DNA from: a virus
Virus record (IMG/VR): IMGVR_UViG_3300045146_000219
Coordinates: 1 to 26,946 of that record
Length of the DNA stretch: 26,946 nt
Reading direction: 5' to 3' (one strand)
In this document: positions 1 through 6,766 of the stretch, piece by piece
Layout: each line of letters begins with the position of its first letter
Numbering within the stretch: position 1 is the first letter of the stretch
The notes under the pieces: generated by a model
The model's database searches: none
The model's input: only the letters and a program-made list of their open reading frames with translations
What the model was told of the DNA's origin: nothing
Position numbers and translations under genes: made by a program

Positions 1-418
1 AGCTGCATTGTTGCCGTATACGATATTCGATGCTGTATTGCCTGGTGGACTGCAGACATTACAGAATTTAGCAGATTGGATGTTTGGAAATGAATCAGAA
101 AGAGAAAGAGCTTTCTACTCTCAGAACAATTTAATTCTAAGGGGTTGGTTAGCTCCTTTGAACGAGTTAACTCCACCCATAAGCAGAGTACCTGGAGCAT
201 TAGAAGTAGGATTTGAATGGTTGTTTGATCCGGAATTTGAGAGGAAGCAGCAGTATGTATTGTGGACCACATTCATACCATTTGGAAGAATATCTTACGA
301 CTTGTACAGAAGTTTCCAGAATCCAGCTATGGCTACTGATTTCATGTTAGGTATTCCACTGCATAGATTTCAAACATTAAAGAACAAAAGTTGGGGAACT
401 GGAAGTAGAGGAATATAG
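1..418 (+). CDS. 3' end of a rightward late-operon protein (partial)
   Basis: The reading frame is open from the window edge to TAG at 416-418, so only about 138 C-terminal residues are seen and the start lies outside. The fragment is rich in aromatic residues and short hydrophobic runs (LPYTIFDAVLPGG near its beginning, VLWTTFIPFGRISYDLYRSF in the middle) and ends in a basic tail. I do not recognise the family. It is on the same strand as the head genes at the other end of the window and stops just before a terminator shared with the leftward genes, so I infer that it is the last gene of the structural operon, perhaps part of a large internal virion or tail protein. The function is unproven. 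Confidence 0.75.
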   Translation, partial: AALLPYTIFDAVLPGGLQTLQNLADWMFGNESERERAFYSQNNLILRGWLAPLNELTPPISRVPGALEVGFEWLFDPEFERKQQYVLWTTFIPFGRISYDLYRSFQNPAMATDFMLGIPLHRFQTLKNKSWGTGSRGI

Positions 419-421
419 TAC

Positions 422-462
422 AAAAAAATAGGAGAAGCTAACTGTCAAGTCAACTTCTCCTA
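422..462 (-). terminator. Intrinsic terminator of the leftward arm at the convergent junction
   Basis: A perfect 9-bp stem TAGGAGAAG / CTTCTCCTA (429-437 with 454-462) closes a 16-base loop. Read leftward it is followed by a run of seven T (A-run at 422-428), the classical intrinsic form. It lies between two convergent genes (stops at 418 and 472) and probably ends the long leftward transcript. No T-run follows in the rightward direction. Confidence 0.8.
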
Positions 463-471
463 CTCAATCAA

Positions 472-795
472 TCAATCACTTTTAAGTGGTTTATAGTATA
501 TCACTTCCGGAATTTTATTAAAGAGTTCAATAAGGTATGTTTTGCAGACAGAAAATTCATTCAGTTTTGTTTTATACCTACAAAAGTTATATCCTTCTCT
601 TTCTATAACGGCTTTAAAGGCATCTAAAAAGTCTTCATCCGACACTTTAATGTATATATAGCCGTCTGCATAAAGCTTACCTACTATTACTGATAGAGAG
701 AATGTTATAGGATATGTTACATCATTAGATTCCAGTACTTTGAAGTGTCCTTCTGTTGGATGTGTCCGAGTCAATATTCTGAATATCTTAGTCAT
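472..795 (-). CDS. Paralogue A of a tandem three-gene family, unknown function
   Basis: 107-residue protein beginning MTKIFRILTR. I start it at the ATG at 795 because this overlaps the stop of the upstream gene as ATGA; the longer frame beginning at 837 only re-reads the end of its neighbour in another frame. It is the most diverged copy of three adjacent paralogues. Shared features are an MT-x-x-F start, a T-x-x-LS-x-x-x-GKLY block around residue 40, a VS-x-E(D)-x-F block around residue 55 and a C-terminal PEVIYYKPLK-like tail. No catalytic motif, signal peptide or membrane segment is evident. It is the last leftward gene before the terminator. I do not recognise the family. Confidence 0.75.
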   Translation of the reverse strand: MTKIFRILTRTHPTEGHFKVLESNDVTYPITFSLSVIVGKLYADGYIYIKVSDEDFLDAFKAVIEREGYNFCRYKTKLNEFSVCKTYLIELFNKIPEVIYYKPLKSD

Positions 796-1127
796 TTTAA
801 TGCTTTCCAATACAATACTGGAGGTACTCGTCCCCAAATTTCTTGAAGTTTTTCTCTGCAGATACGAACAAAATATGTTTCTCTGTTGAGTAAGGAACCT
901 TCATATTCATGTAAGTATCCATATATTGCTTTTATTTCTACAAGCTTTAAGGCTTCACTAAAGTTCTCGGTAGAAACTTCAACTTTCCTGAACCCTTCTT
1001 TGTACAGTACACCCAACGCGTTTGACAAAAAGCTCGTAACTTCATAAATCTTGTTTCCATAACGTAACTGATAGTAGTGAATTCCTTCTGAGATCTGTCC
1101 TTTATATATTTCAAATGTTTTGGTCAT
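792..1127 (-). CDS. Paralogue B of the tandem three-gene family, unknown function
   Basis: 111-residue protein starting MTKTFEIYKG. The start at 1127 is chosen because its ATG overlaps the upstream stop as ATGA, exactly as at the next junction (792-795). It shares IHYYQL, KIYEVT, the LS-x-x-LG-x-LY block, GF-x-KV-x-VSTENF and the final LYWKALK with copy C, so B and C are clearly closer to each other than to A. The repeated four-base overlap suggests translational coupling and a block that grew by tandem duplication. Its function is unknown; the size and late operon position would suit a small host-takeover or anti-defence protein, but that is only inference. Confidence 0.8.
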   Translation of the reverse strand: MTKTFEIYKGQISEGIHYYQLRYGNKIYEVTSFLSNALGVLYKEGFRKVEVSTENFSEALKLVEIKAIYGYLHEYEGSLLNRETYFVRICREKLQEIWGRVPPVLYWKALK

Positions 1128-1465
1128 TTCAATGGCTTCCAATATAATATTGAAGGTATTTGTCCCCAAATTTTCCGGAGTGTTTTTGTGCAAATAATAA
1201 TATAATACGTTTTCTTATCAGGATAGGGAAGGGAAGTACAATACTCTCGCACACCTGGAAGGAATATATATTTCCCTTTTGTAAATGTTAGTGCTCTACC
1301 AAAATTTTCAGTAGATACTTTAACCTTTGTAAACCCTCTTCTGTACAGTTTCCCTAGTACTCTTGACAAAGAACCTGTAACTTCATAGATTTTTCTTCTA
1401 TGACATAATTGATAGTAGTGGATCTCTTCTTGTCTAATCCTACATATTTCGAATGTTATAGTCAT
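1124..1465 (-). CDS. Paralogue C of the tandem three-gene family, unknown function
   Basis: 113-residue protein starting MTITFEICRI, the first copy in transcription order. It has a visible ribosome site (GAGGAATAAC before the ATG) while copies A and B depend on ATGA overlaps. It carries IHYYQL, KIYEVTGSLSRVLGKLY, GFTKVKVSTENF and the terminal ILYWKPLK. The middle (about residues 65-85) differs most between copies. It is basic, without transmembrane or zinc-binding motifs. The upstream gene stops one base before its start. I do not recognise the fold. Confidence 0.8.
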   Translation of the reverse strand: MTITFEICRIRQEEIHYYQLCHRRKIYEVTGSLSRVLGKLYRRGFTKVKVSTENFGRALTFTKGKYIFLPGVREYCTSLPYPDKKTYYIIICTKTLRKIWGQIPSILYWKPLK

Positions 1466-1466
1466 G

Positions 1467-1679
1467 TTATTCCTCTAGCTCAGGTTGATGTTGATATTGT
1501 CTGCACTTTTCTCTTCTTGAGTATACGAAGTGAGTAATAGTAATTTCATTTGAAGGATAGCATACATCTCCGAGTCCAAGTATATGTACCCAATGATACC
1601 TCTTTTTAGTTTTCATATCAGTAAATGACTCCATTAGCCTACAGGGTAGTACTCCATTAATCAGTCCATAGGTTCTCAC
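1467..1679 (-). CDS. Small hypothetical protein, GTG start
   Basis: 70 residues, MRTYGLINGV onward. The start is GTG at 1679, supported by a full AAGGAGG ribosome site five bases upstream. The protein has scattered aromatic residues and a basic, Gln-rich end (REKCRQYQHQPELEE) but no recognisable domain. It sits between a 68-aa gene and the three-paralogue block with one base to the next ATG, so it is part of the same transcript. Confidence 0.7.
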   Translation of the reverse strand: MRTYGLINGVLPCRLMESFTDMKTKKRYHWVHILGLGDVCYPSNEITITHFVYSRREKCRQYQHQPELEE

Positions 1680-1688
1680 TTTACCTCC

Positions 1689-1895
1689 TTAAGTATTTTT
1701 ATTTTCTTCGACACTATTATACCCTTCAAAACTCTTTCTTACTATTGTTTGGTATGTAGGAGTGCCATCTTCTTTACACTCTATATATGTTACCTTTTTC
1801 ATTACTCTATAGCAGTATCCAACTTTTGGAAGTTTTCTAATCCCGGTAACTAATCTTGATAAACATATACTTTCACCACTGTTTCCTTCTAGCAT
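1689..1895 (-). CDS. Small hypothetical protein
   Basis: 68 residues with the longest start at ATG 1895, overlapping the end of the resolvase gene by 23 bases. The start is uncertain: AGAAGGA lies just inside the frame rather than before it, and an in-frame Met about 31 codons in (MKKVTYIECK) would give a much shorter product. The C-terminal half looks like a small beta-rich unit (KKVTYIECKEDGTPTYQTIV). No family recognised. Confidence 0.55.
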   Translation of the reverse strand: MLEGNSGESICLSRLVTGIRKLPKVGYCYRVMKKVTYIECKEDGTPTYQTIVRKSFEGYNSVEENKNT

Positions 1896-2391
1896 ATTCA
1901 GCTATTAGTATAGCATCTGCTGTTTGTTTTGTCAGTATAGTCGATTCACCAAGATTCAGAACTGGAAATAGCCTTTGAGCTACATCCAAGGATGCATCTT
2001 TCAGTTGTTCCTTCTCCAATCCGCTTGGAAGCATTTCCCTCTGCCATTCCTTTGAATCTATATACCTAAAGGGTATATACCTGTACCGAAGAACCGTATA
2101 TTGCTGCATGAAGCACGTGACAGCTGACAGAGTAGCCTTAAATCGCTCAGGATTGACCATAGGACGCTCCAAAACAGCCAAGACGTGATTTGTATTGCCT
2201 TTAGCTAAATTCTCCGCTATGGTCAAAATTGTGGCAAATAGAGGCACATCTAGATGATGAACAAATTGTTTCTTTTTAGTGTATGAAAGTTCTCTTATTA
2301 CTGGAGTAGGAAACAAGAAAACATTCGTTCTTTCTGTTTCTACTATTCCTACTGCTCCAGTAACACCATTGTCTATACCTATATATACCAT
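1873..2391 (-). CDS. RuvC-like Holliday junction resolvase
   Basis: 172-residue RNase-H-fold nuclease expected to cut four-way DNA junctions made during phage replication and recombination, before packaging. The start is ATG 2391, with AAGGA five bases upstream inside the end of the preceding gene; a start at 2406 is less likely. The N-terminal strand holds the first catalytic Asp (YIGIDNG, D7), then E75 in VLERP, D132 in LKDAS and D159 in QTADA, which fits the D-E-D-D carboxylate set of the RuvC group. The length matches typical RuvC. It is encoded directly after an exonuclease-like gene and in the same arm as a Sak4-like ATPase, SSB-like protein and primase-helicase. Confidence 0.85.
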   Translation of the reverse strand: MVYIGIDNGVTGAVGIVETERTNVFLFPTPVIRELSYTKKKQFVHHLDVPLFATILTIAENLAKGNTNHVLAVLERPMVNPERFKATLSAVTCFMQQYTVLRYRYIPFRYIDSKEWQREMLPSGLEKEQLKDASLDVAQRLFPVLNLGESTILTKQTADAILIAEYARRKQW

Positions 2392-2392
2392 G

Positions 2393-3058
2393 TCATTCCT
2401 TTTCACTTAGTCTGTAGTCTATACCTTTAATGTACCTCATGTAAAGCTCATATGTAGCTCTCATGTTGGTTATACAGTGTTCTCTAATACTGTCCCAGTA
2501 TCCAGTTTGAACCCATTCTTTTACTTGAGATCCCTTTCCGAATGGTACAGGTATACCACATCTAAGGCACCAGTCAGAAAGTTTACCTTCTTCACCTAGC
2601 ACCTTGTACATATCTATATGTACTCCATCTGGTCCGGTTCCATAACTTCTTACTGCATCTACCAACAACCTTGGTTTAGCTAAATCGTGTCTGATAAATG
2701 CTGTCAGTAAGTACGGAAGGTCAAAGTTCCTTCCATTGTAAGTTACGATCCGATAAGGTTCTTTTTCTATCAGCAAGTCCCTAAATCGTACAAGCATTGA
2801 AGACTCAGCAAGAGAGGTCGAAGCCTCAAGCAAGTATTCGTTCTCTGGAGTTTTCGCTCCAATAACTATAATTCTGCCTGTAAGTGGAAAAAGTGCTAAT
2901 TTGGACATTCTCTTCTCCAACTCCTGCTGTCTGTACTCTTCAATTTTCTTTGGGTCCGTTCTGTTTCCTACGGAAATATCCTCCAGTTGTGGAAGAAGCT
3001 CTGGAGGGAGAGTTTCTTCCGCTACGGTTTCAATGTTTACAACAACTATGTTATTCAT
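2393..3058 (-). CDS. DEDD-type 3'-5' exonuclease-like protein with altered catalytic residues
   Basis: 221 residues resembling the proofreading-type exonuclease domain of family B polymerases as a stand-alone protein. Exo I reads VVNIET where the family usually has D-x-E, so residue 8 is Asn and only E10 remains. Exo II is intact in form (YNGRNFDLPYL, D113). Exo III reads HCITNMRATYELY, with Asn198 where the metal-binding Asp is expected and His194 at the usual Tyr place. The codons are AAC in both Asn positions, read directly. Family membership follows from the three blocks in order. Loss of two of four metal ligands suggests weak or no nuclease activity, perhaps a DNA-binding role. It overlaps the upstream gene by 8 bases and is followed by RuvC. 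Confidence 0.75.
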   Translation of the reverse strand: MNNIVVVNIETVAEETLPPELLPQLEDISVGNRTDPKKIEEYRQQELEKRMSKLALFPLTGRIIVIGAKTPENEYLLEASTSLAESSMLVRFRDLLIEKEPYRIVTYNGRNFDLPYLLTAFIRHDLAKPRLLVDAVRSYGTGPDGVHIDMYKVLGEEGKLSDWCLRCGIPVPFGKGSQVKEWVQTGYWDSIREHCITNMRATYELYMRYIKGIDYRLSEKE

Positions 3059-3263
3059 GATTTGCCTTTAAGATTATATTTAAGATTTTTTCAAGACAGT
3101 AGCAACATAAATTTATAGCAACACTTTGTCTGAACGCCTTAGGATCATACCTAAAGTAGGTTTCTCCCTTTTCTAGTGAATTTTGGCAGGCATTGCAAAT
3201 AGATTTATGCTTTGTCTTTTTTGTATGTGTTAGTCTTTGGTATATACTAACTTCTGATACCAT
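3051..3263 (-). CDS. Small zinc-ribbon-like protein
   Basis: 70 residues with two Cys pairs, C23-x2-C26 (ICNACQ) and C53/54-x-C56 (CCYCLEK), separated by about 27 residues, as in a treble-clef or zinc-ribbon knuckle. The N-terminus is basic (THTKKTKHK). The start at ATG 3263 has a strong AAAGGAGG six bases upstream that lies in the stop region of the preceding tiny gene. DNA or protein binding is inferred from the zinc motif only. Confidence 0.75.
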   Translation of the reverse strand: MVSEVSIYQRLTHTKKTKHKSICNACQNSLEKGETYFRYDPKAFRQSVAINLCCYCLEKILNIILKANHE

Positions 3264-3264
3264 A

Positions 3265-3417
3265 TTATCCTCCTTTGATAAAAAGTGTAGCTAAAACAAC
3301 TATGCATGTCCAGGTAAGAAGTATACCTAAATACCATAGCCATATATATTTCTGTCCCTTTTTTGATAGTTTCTTTTGTCTAGTTAGCTTATCTAAATAT
3401 CGTTTCGGTTCTGTCAT
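3265..3417 (-). CDS. Tiny single-span membrane protein (50 aa)
   Basis: This 50-residue frame starts MTEPKRYLDK at ATG 3417, which overlaps the stop of the upstream gene as ATGA, and ends at TAA 3265-3267, two bases before the next start. A strongly basic N-terminal stretch (KLTRQKKLSKKGQK, residues 10-23) precedes one hydrophobic span of about 20 residues (IWLWYLGILLTWTCIVVLAT), predicting an N-in inner-membrane protein. The exact fit between neighbours, the coupling and the codon pattern support a real gene although it is very short. The function is unknown. Confidence 0.7.
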   Translation of the reverse strand: MTEPKRYLDKLTRQKKLSKKGQKYIWLWYLGILLTWTCIVVLATLFIKGG

Positions 3418-3890
3418 ACCTTCCAGTTCTTGATAGTATTAAGTGAAGTAAGGACATCGCTGACGTTCTCAGCAAAGATAAAGTTATTCCGAAGAGAAGA
3501 GACAAAATTATTAAATTTTTGAAGCGCGTGTTCTTTTTTCAATTCTACGGTTTTGTTAAAAGCTTCATTTTTGGATAGAATAGGATCCACAACTTTAGTA
3601 TTTACTGTCTCTCCTATACGAAGAATACCACTGTAATCCCTACCAAGATCGTATCTATCTTTTTCCAATATAGTTTTAACAATCTTTTCTATCAGTAGAG
3701 AGCTTCTGATAATTATACTTTTTACCTGCTTCTCCGGATTTTTGGATAGCTTAAACTCTTGAACTAGATCTGCTATGTCATCTGGAAGTAGTTGTTTGTC
3801 AAAGGTTTCTTTTATTTCATCTTGTTTCTTTGCTGCAACTTCATCAAGTTGTTTTAAGAATACACTACGTTGAAAATTTGTAAGTTTCAT
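3414..3890 (-). CDS. Hypothetical helical protein next to the DUF932 gene
   Basis: 158 residues, mostly charged helix (MKLTNFQRSVFLKQLDEVAAKK onward), with no cysteine cluster, membrane span or known catalytic motif. The start ATG 3890 follows GAGGAATGT in the upstream spacer. It lies ten bases downstream of the DUF932-type gene and is coupled by ATGA to the tiny membrane protein after it. It may be a partner of the DUF932 protein, but this is based on position alone. Confidence 0.7.
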   Translation of the reverse strand: MKLTNFQRSVFLKQLDEVAAKKQDEIKETFDKQLLPDDIADLVQEFKLSKNPEKQVKSIIIRSSLLIEKIVKTILEKDRYDLGRDYSGILRIGETVNTKVVDPILSKNEAFNKTVELKKEHALQKFNNFVSSLRNNFIFAENVSDVLTSLNTIKNWKV

Positions 3891-3900
3891 ACATTCCTCT

Positions 3901-4872
3901 TTAGTTTAATATTTCTGTTGCAAGTTTAAATGCTTTTTGTTTTAGTAGTTCACCACTACCGAACCACATACTTTTTAGTTTCTTGTTGTATAGATTCTTT
4001 GGACCTGTTAATGCACTTGTACTCATTGTATGGTCCACATATTCGGTTATTGTATTGTATGCCTTATAAACCGTAGGTTCTAGCTCATTCTGGTCGTACA
4101 GTTTATAGATAGTCTCTCTAATATTTTCAGTTTTGGTATTGTGTAAAGCTTCAGGATTGTCAGGAATAAGAGTTTTTACATATCCTACTAACTCCGATCC
4201 AGCAATCTTTCTCAATGTCATTTTGTTAAAGATTTCTTCTAAATTAGAATAGATTACGTTGGTAAGTCCCAGTAGTTTATGTGCTTCTTTAAGTTTCGCT
4301 TCTACATTTCTTGTGTGCCGAACGGAAATTTCTTTTTCTTTTCTGTCATTTAGTGCAAACGACAAAGTATTGTTACAAACAACTCTAATTGGAGTCAGCT
4401 TAGCTTTAATAGAGCTTGAACCGTCATGAGAGTTGTACAATAACAAGTACTTGTTGATAATATCTTCGTTGTTTAGTTTAATGTACTCCGGAAGCTTAGC
4501 AAGGATCCATATACGTTCCCCTTTACCTAAAGCTCCCGCTGTTTCGTAAATTGCTTCTCCTTCTCCTACCAAAGAGTCGAAAAAGCAAAATGCTTCTGAG
4601 TTTTGTACTACTTTGTAGTCTGTTCCTACCTTTCCTAGTGCAGTGTTTGTATCTTCTCTAACTGTTACGAATATACCAGAAACTGATATATAACCATCAC
4701 CGTCATGGCGATACAGTGGTTGTTTACTTACATGATAATTCAGCTGAGCTGCTTTTATAGCTTCTTCTGCTGTTGCAGGTTTGTCTAGTTTAGTACCTAC
4801 TTTATGCCATGGTACTTCATTTACATAGAACATAGAAGCTTTACCGTTTTTAAAGTTTAAGTTATGTGCCAC
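3901..4872 (-). CDS. DUF932 / phage-plasmid-like protein (TIGR03299 type)
   Basis: 323 residues. The N-terminus (AHNLNFKNGKASMFYVNEVPWHKVGTKL) and the internal LLLYNSHDGSSSIKAKLTPIRVVCNNTLS block are the signature of the DUF932 family often labelled phage/plasmid-like protein. Such proteins are common near DNA metabolism genes of phages and large plasmids; their biochemical role is not established. The start is GTG at 4872, supported by AAAGGA eight bases upstream. Its ribosome site follows directly after a truncated gene copy at 4896, which marks the edge of the accessory block. Confidence 0.9.
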   Translation of the reverse strand: MAHNLNFKNGKASMFYVNEVPWHKVGTKLDKPATAEEAIKAAQLNYHVSKQPLYRHDGDGYISVSGIFVTVREDTNTALGKVGTDYKVVQNSEAFCFFDSLVGEGEAIYETAGALGKGERIWILAKLPEYIKLNNEDIINKYLLLYNSHDGSSSIKAKLTPIRVVCNNTLSFALNDRKEKEISVRHTRNVEAKLKEAHKLLGLTNVIYSNLEEIFNKMTLRKIAGSELVGYVKTLIPDNPEALHNTKTENIRETIYKLYDQNELEPTVYKAYNTITEYVDHTMSTSALTGPKNLYNKKLKSMWFGSGELLKQKAFKLATEILN

Positions 4873-4895
4873 TACTAATTTCCTTTCTTTACTGG

Positions 4896-4964
4896 TTAGT
4901 CACTACTATCAATATGATAGAAGTGTTTGCAGATGTCGCAAATATAGATTATATCCGTATCCAT
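4896..4964 (-). pseudogene. Truncated 3' copy of the CxxC gene found at 8981-9211
   Basis: A short frame encodes MDTDIIYICDICKHFYHI followed by DSSD and a stop. It matches the last 20 or so residues of the 76-aa gene at 8981-9211 (TDNIYICDVCKHFYHIDSSD) almost perfectly, with mostly silent base changes, and the two DNA copies both end in TTAGTCACTACT on the plus strand. The rest of the gene is missing here; homology stops where the nuclease gene frame ends at 4949. It may be a relic of the recombination that inserted or rearranged the block. It has no good ribosome site, so I call it a remnant. Confidence 0.6.
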
Positions 4965-5389
4965 TTCCACATACGCATAGCCCCAAGTCTCGCTAATTGA
5001 AATTTCTTTTCACTATCAAGTTTGGGGCAATTTTTATTTATCATTGCAGGTCTTATATAGTCATACCAACCATCGGGCTTGATAATTATGATTCCCGCCC
5101 TTTCTGGTATTTCGTTTATTGCAAACCTTAATTTTTCAGGTATGGCAAAAAACAATTTCCTACAAATATTATTATGATGTTGATGCTTTTTATTTTTGTC
5201 TCTTTTCAAGTCTTGATACGAGGTTTTGATTTCAACTTCATAAAGATAATCAGAACCCGTAAGTACTAATAGGTCAGCCTCATAGCGCAATAATCCCCAG
5301 CTTACGTTCGGTACACAGACACATTTTCTAATACCAAAAAAACGGACTGCTACTGCATAAGCTATTTCTGTTTCATTATCGAATTTCAT
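4949..5389 (-). CDS. PD-(D/E)XK nuclease-like protein, MmcB type
   Basis: 146 residues. The core motif is visible: YEADLLVLTG (D39), then YLYEVEIKTSYQDLKRDK with E53-I-K55, followed by a conserved NICRKLFFAIPE segment. This order, and especially the E-x-K-T/S-S-x-x-D-x-x-x-D run and the FAIPE strand, is that of MmcB-family proteins of the PD-(D/E)XK superfamily, which are linked to DNA repair. It could nick or cut DNA or act as a restriction-like cargo enzyme. The start ATG 5389 lacks a good ribosome site. It is the last intact gene of the accessory block in transcription order. Confidence 0.75.
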   Translation of the reverse strand: MKFDNETEIAYAVAVRFFGIRKCVCVPNVSWGLLRYEADLLVLTGSDYLYEVEIKTSYQDLKRDKNKKHQHHNNICRKLFFAIPEKLRFAINEIPERAGIIIIKPDGWYDYIRPAMINKNCPKLDSEKKFQLARLGAMRMWKWIRI

Positions 5390-5508
5390 TAAGGTAATTC
5401 TATTTCAACTTTCTAATCTACTTTTTCCCACTCCACATTCAGGCATAGGAATCCATCCAAGAGCCCTGAATTTGACAATGGGAATCCAAAATGTATATTT
5501 TTATTTTT

Positions 5509-6174
5509 TCATTTCAATAACCTCTCTAAATTCTGTTTTATTTTGAGTTTGATTCCAATACATTTAATACCGTGAATCAATGCCAAAATTTTATCTTTGC
5601 TTGGCTCTGGTAGATTATTTTTTTTTGAATCCGCACCGATGTTGACAAAATCAGGATTCGCTATTTTAATGAGTTCCAGCATCGGCTCTAAATCAAAATC
5701 TATTATTGGTTCAATAGTTACAAATTTCTTTGCCTTTAATGTAGCCATAGCCGTAGCACGTTCTTCGACAGATGGAGCAGATGAAAATCCATCATATAAT
5801 TTTCGATTAGTTTCAATAGTTGTTCCTACCAACATTCTAGGCAACCCCATTCTATTTATAAAATATATTGCTCTTTTTGGATTCTTTGTCTGGAAAACGT
5901 ATTTATTCTCTGAATATGATATGCACTGCATACTTATTGATTTAATCCATTCTGATGGGACTTCATTCGCAAATATATCCGTTAAATGTCCAACAAAGAT
6001 TGTTTTATCTTCTCTAAGTTTTGGAAATGGCAGAAGCAACGTCAATTCTTTTGGCTGTCCTATCATTTTTTTCACATAACAGTATGAACATTGATGTGGG
6101 CAACCCCTGATTGGATTCCACAAATGTGTTACCCAATCATATATATTTTCTTTGGCTTTAATGAGTTTGCTCAT
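5509..6174 (-). CDS. Radical-SAM protein of the Gp37/Gp68 (DUF5131) family
   Basis: 221 residues. The N-terminus has WNPIRGCPHQCSYCYV, with C25-x3-C29-x2-C32 that would hold the [4Fe-4S] cluster used to cleave S-adenosylmethionine. Further family blocks are FVGHLTDIF, FQTKNPKRA, VGTTIETNR and KFVTIEPIIDFDLE, which match the spore-photoproduct-lyase-like DUF5131 group found in many phages. The reaction is unknown. I use ATG 6174 because GGAG stands six bases before it; the frame reaches back to a TTG at 6186. The beginning overlaps a 40-aa frame. About 120 bases downstream (5390-5508) show no convincing gene. Confidence 0.85.
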   Translation of the reverse strand: MSKLIKAKENIYDWVTHLWNPIRGCPHQCSYCYVKKMIGQPKELTLLLPFPKLREDKTIFVGHLTDIFANEVPSEWIKSISMQCISYSENKYVFQTKNPKRAIYFINRMGLPRMLVGTTIETNRKLYDGFSSAPSVEERATAMATLKAKKFVTIEPIIDFDLEPMLELIKIANPDFVNIGADSKKNNLPEPSKDKILALIHGIKCIGIKLKIKQNLERLLK

Positions 6175-6280
6175 CTGTTTCTCCAATTAGTTCTTGTAGA
6201 ATAGAATCACCTGAAAAATGTATTCCCCTTACTAAAGATGTACAATTACGTTCAATCTTTAGACCACGTTTTGTTTTCAT
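6158..6280 (-). CDS. Tiny hypothetical protein (40 aa)
   Basis: MKTKRGLKIERNCTSL onward, 40 residues ending EQTH. ATG 6280 has AAAGGGAAAG upstream, and the gene overlaps both neighbours (29 bases with the upstream 52-aa gene, 17 with the radical-SAM gene), the compact style of this block. No domain is recognised. The length is short enough that chance cannot be excluded. Confidence 0.45.
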   Translation of the reverse strand: MKTKRGLKIERNCTSLVRGIHFSGDSILQELIGETDEQTH

Positions 6281-6410
6281 TTTTCTTTCCCTTTAATTTT
6301 TTATTATGCTTTTTCCTTATTATGTACTCAACTATGCATACCTGAATAATCATCGTTATCCCTAATACAACCCCCATTATTGATATTGCTATGTCAATCT
6401 CTTGCATCAT
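6252..6410 (-). CDS. Tiny single-span membrane protein (52 aa)
   Basis: The ATG at 6410 overlaps the stop of the upstream gene as ATGA. The 52-residue product has one hydrophobic span near residues 5-29 (IDIAISIMGVVLGITMIIQV) followed by a very basic tail (RKKHNKKLKGKKNENK). This predicts a short inner-membrane protein with a cytoplasmic basic tail. It is one of several such micro-proteins coupled to neighbours in this arm. Function unknown. Confidence 0.65.
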   Translation of the reverse strand: MMQEIDIAISIMGVVLGITMIIQVCIVEYIIRKKHNKKLKGKKNENKTWSKD

Positions 6411-6766
6411 TCTTCGTCCTTATTTAGTTCTTCTATTCTTGCCCTAATCACTTTCGCACGCTCTCGGTATGCAAGCAATAATTCTTCGGGAGTTTCGGCT
6501 TGTTCAATAGCATAATAACTCTCTGAATATGCGCTTCTATAACATTTATACGGAGCATATAAACATCTATCACAATCATAAGCTACTCTACAAAGATTAC
6601 ATCTATGCCAAGAACCAAATCCAGTTAACCCTTCTTTAATTTCAGAAAGACGGTGAGGATAATCTTCGGGATAGTTCTTAAACGCTTCTTTTATTTCTTC
6701 CAACGATATAGTTTCGTATCTTTCAGCAAGTTTTTCTGCTACTTCAATTACTTCTTTAGAAATCAT
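6407..6766 (-). CDS. Cys-rich, probable zinc-binding protein
   Basis: 119 residues. A central cluster HRCNLCRVAYDCDRCLYAP then KC gives five cysteines (C56, C59, C65, C68, C75), enough for one zinc site. The flanks are charged helices, with EAFKNYPEDYPHRLSEIKE before and a C-terminal ELLLAYRERAKVIRARIEEL coiled-coil-like helix. Both ends overlap neighbours by the ATGA arrangement. It may be a nucleic-acid or protein adaptor; no family name can be given with confidence. Confidence 0.75.
   Translation of the reverse strand: MISKEVIEVAEKLAERYETISLEEIKEAFKNYPEDYPHRLSEIKEGLTGFGSWHRCNLCRVAYDCDRCLYAPYKCYRSAYSESYYAIEQAETPEELLLAYRERAKVIRARIEELNKDEE

Noticed and set aside
463-478. TCAATCAATCAATCAC short tandem repeat
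   Set aside because: Only three and a half copies of a tetranucleotide; a similar run near 16050 is also short, so chance is sufficient.
472-837. Longer start for paralogue A (at 837) and for B (at 1193)
   Set aside because: The extra N-terminal residues are the end of the upstream paralogue read in another frame; ATGA starts are consistent for both copies.
5405-5508. Short minus-strand frame reading WIPIVKFRALGWIPMPECGV
   Set aside because: It has no start codon after the preceding stop and no ribosome site. It might be a gene remnant, but nothing supports this.
5597-6079. 160-codon plus-strand frame
   Set aside because: It is the reverse shadow of the radical-SAM gene, which has conserved motifs and a good start on the minus strand.
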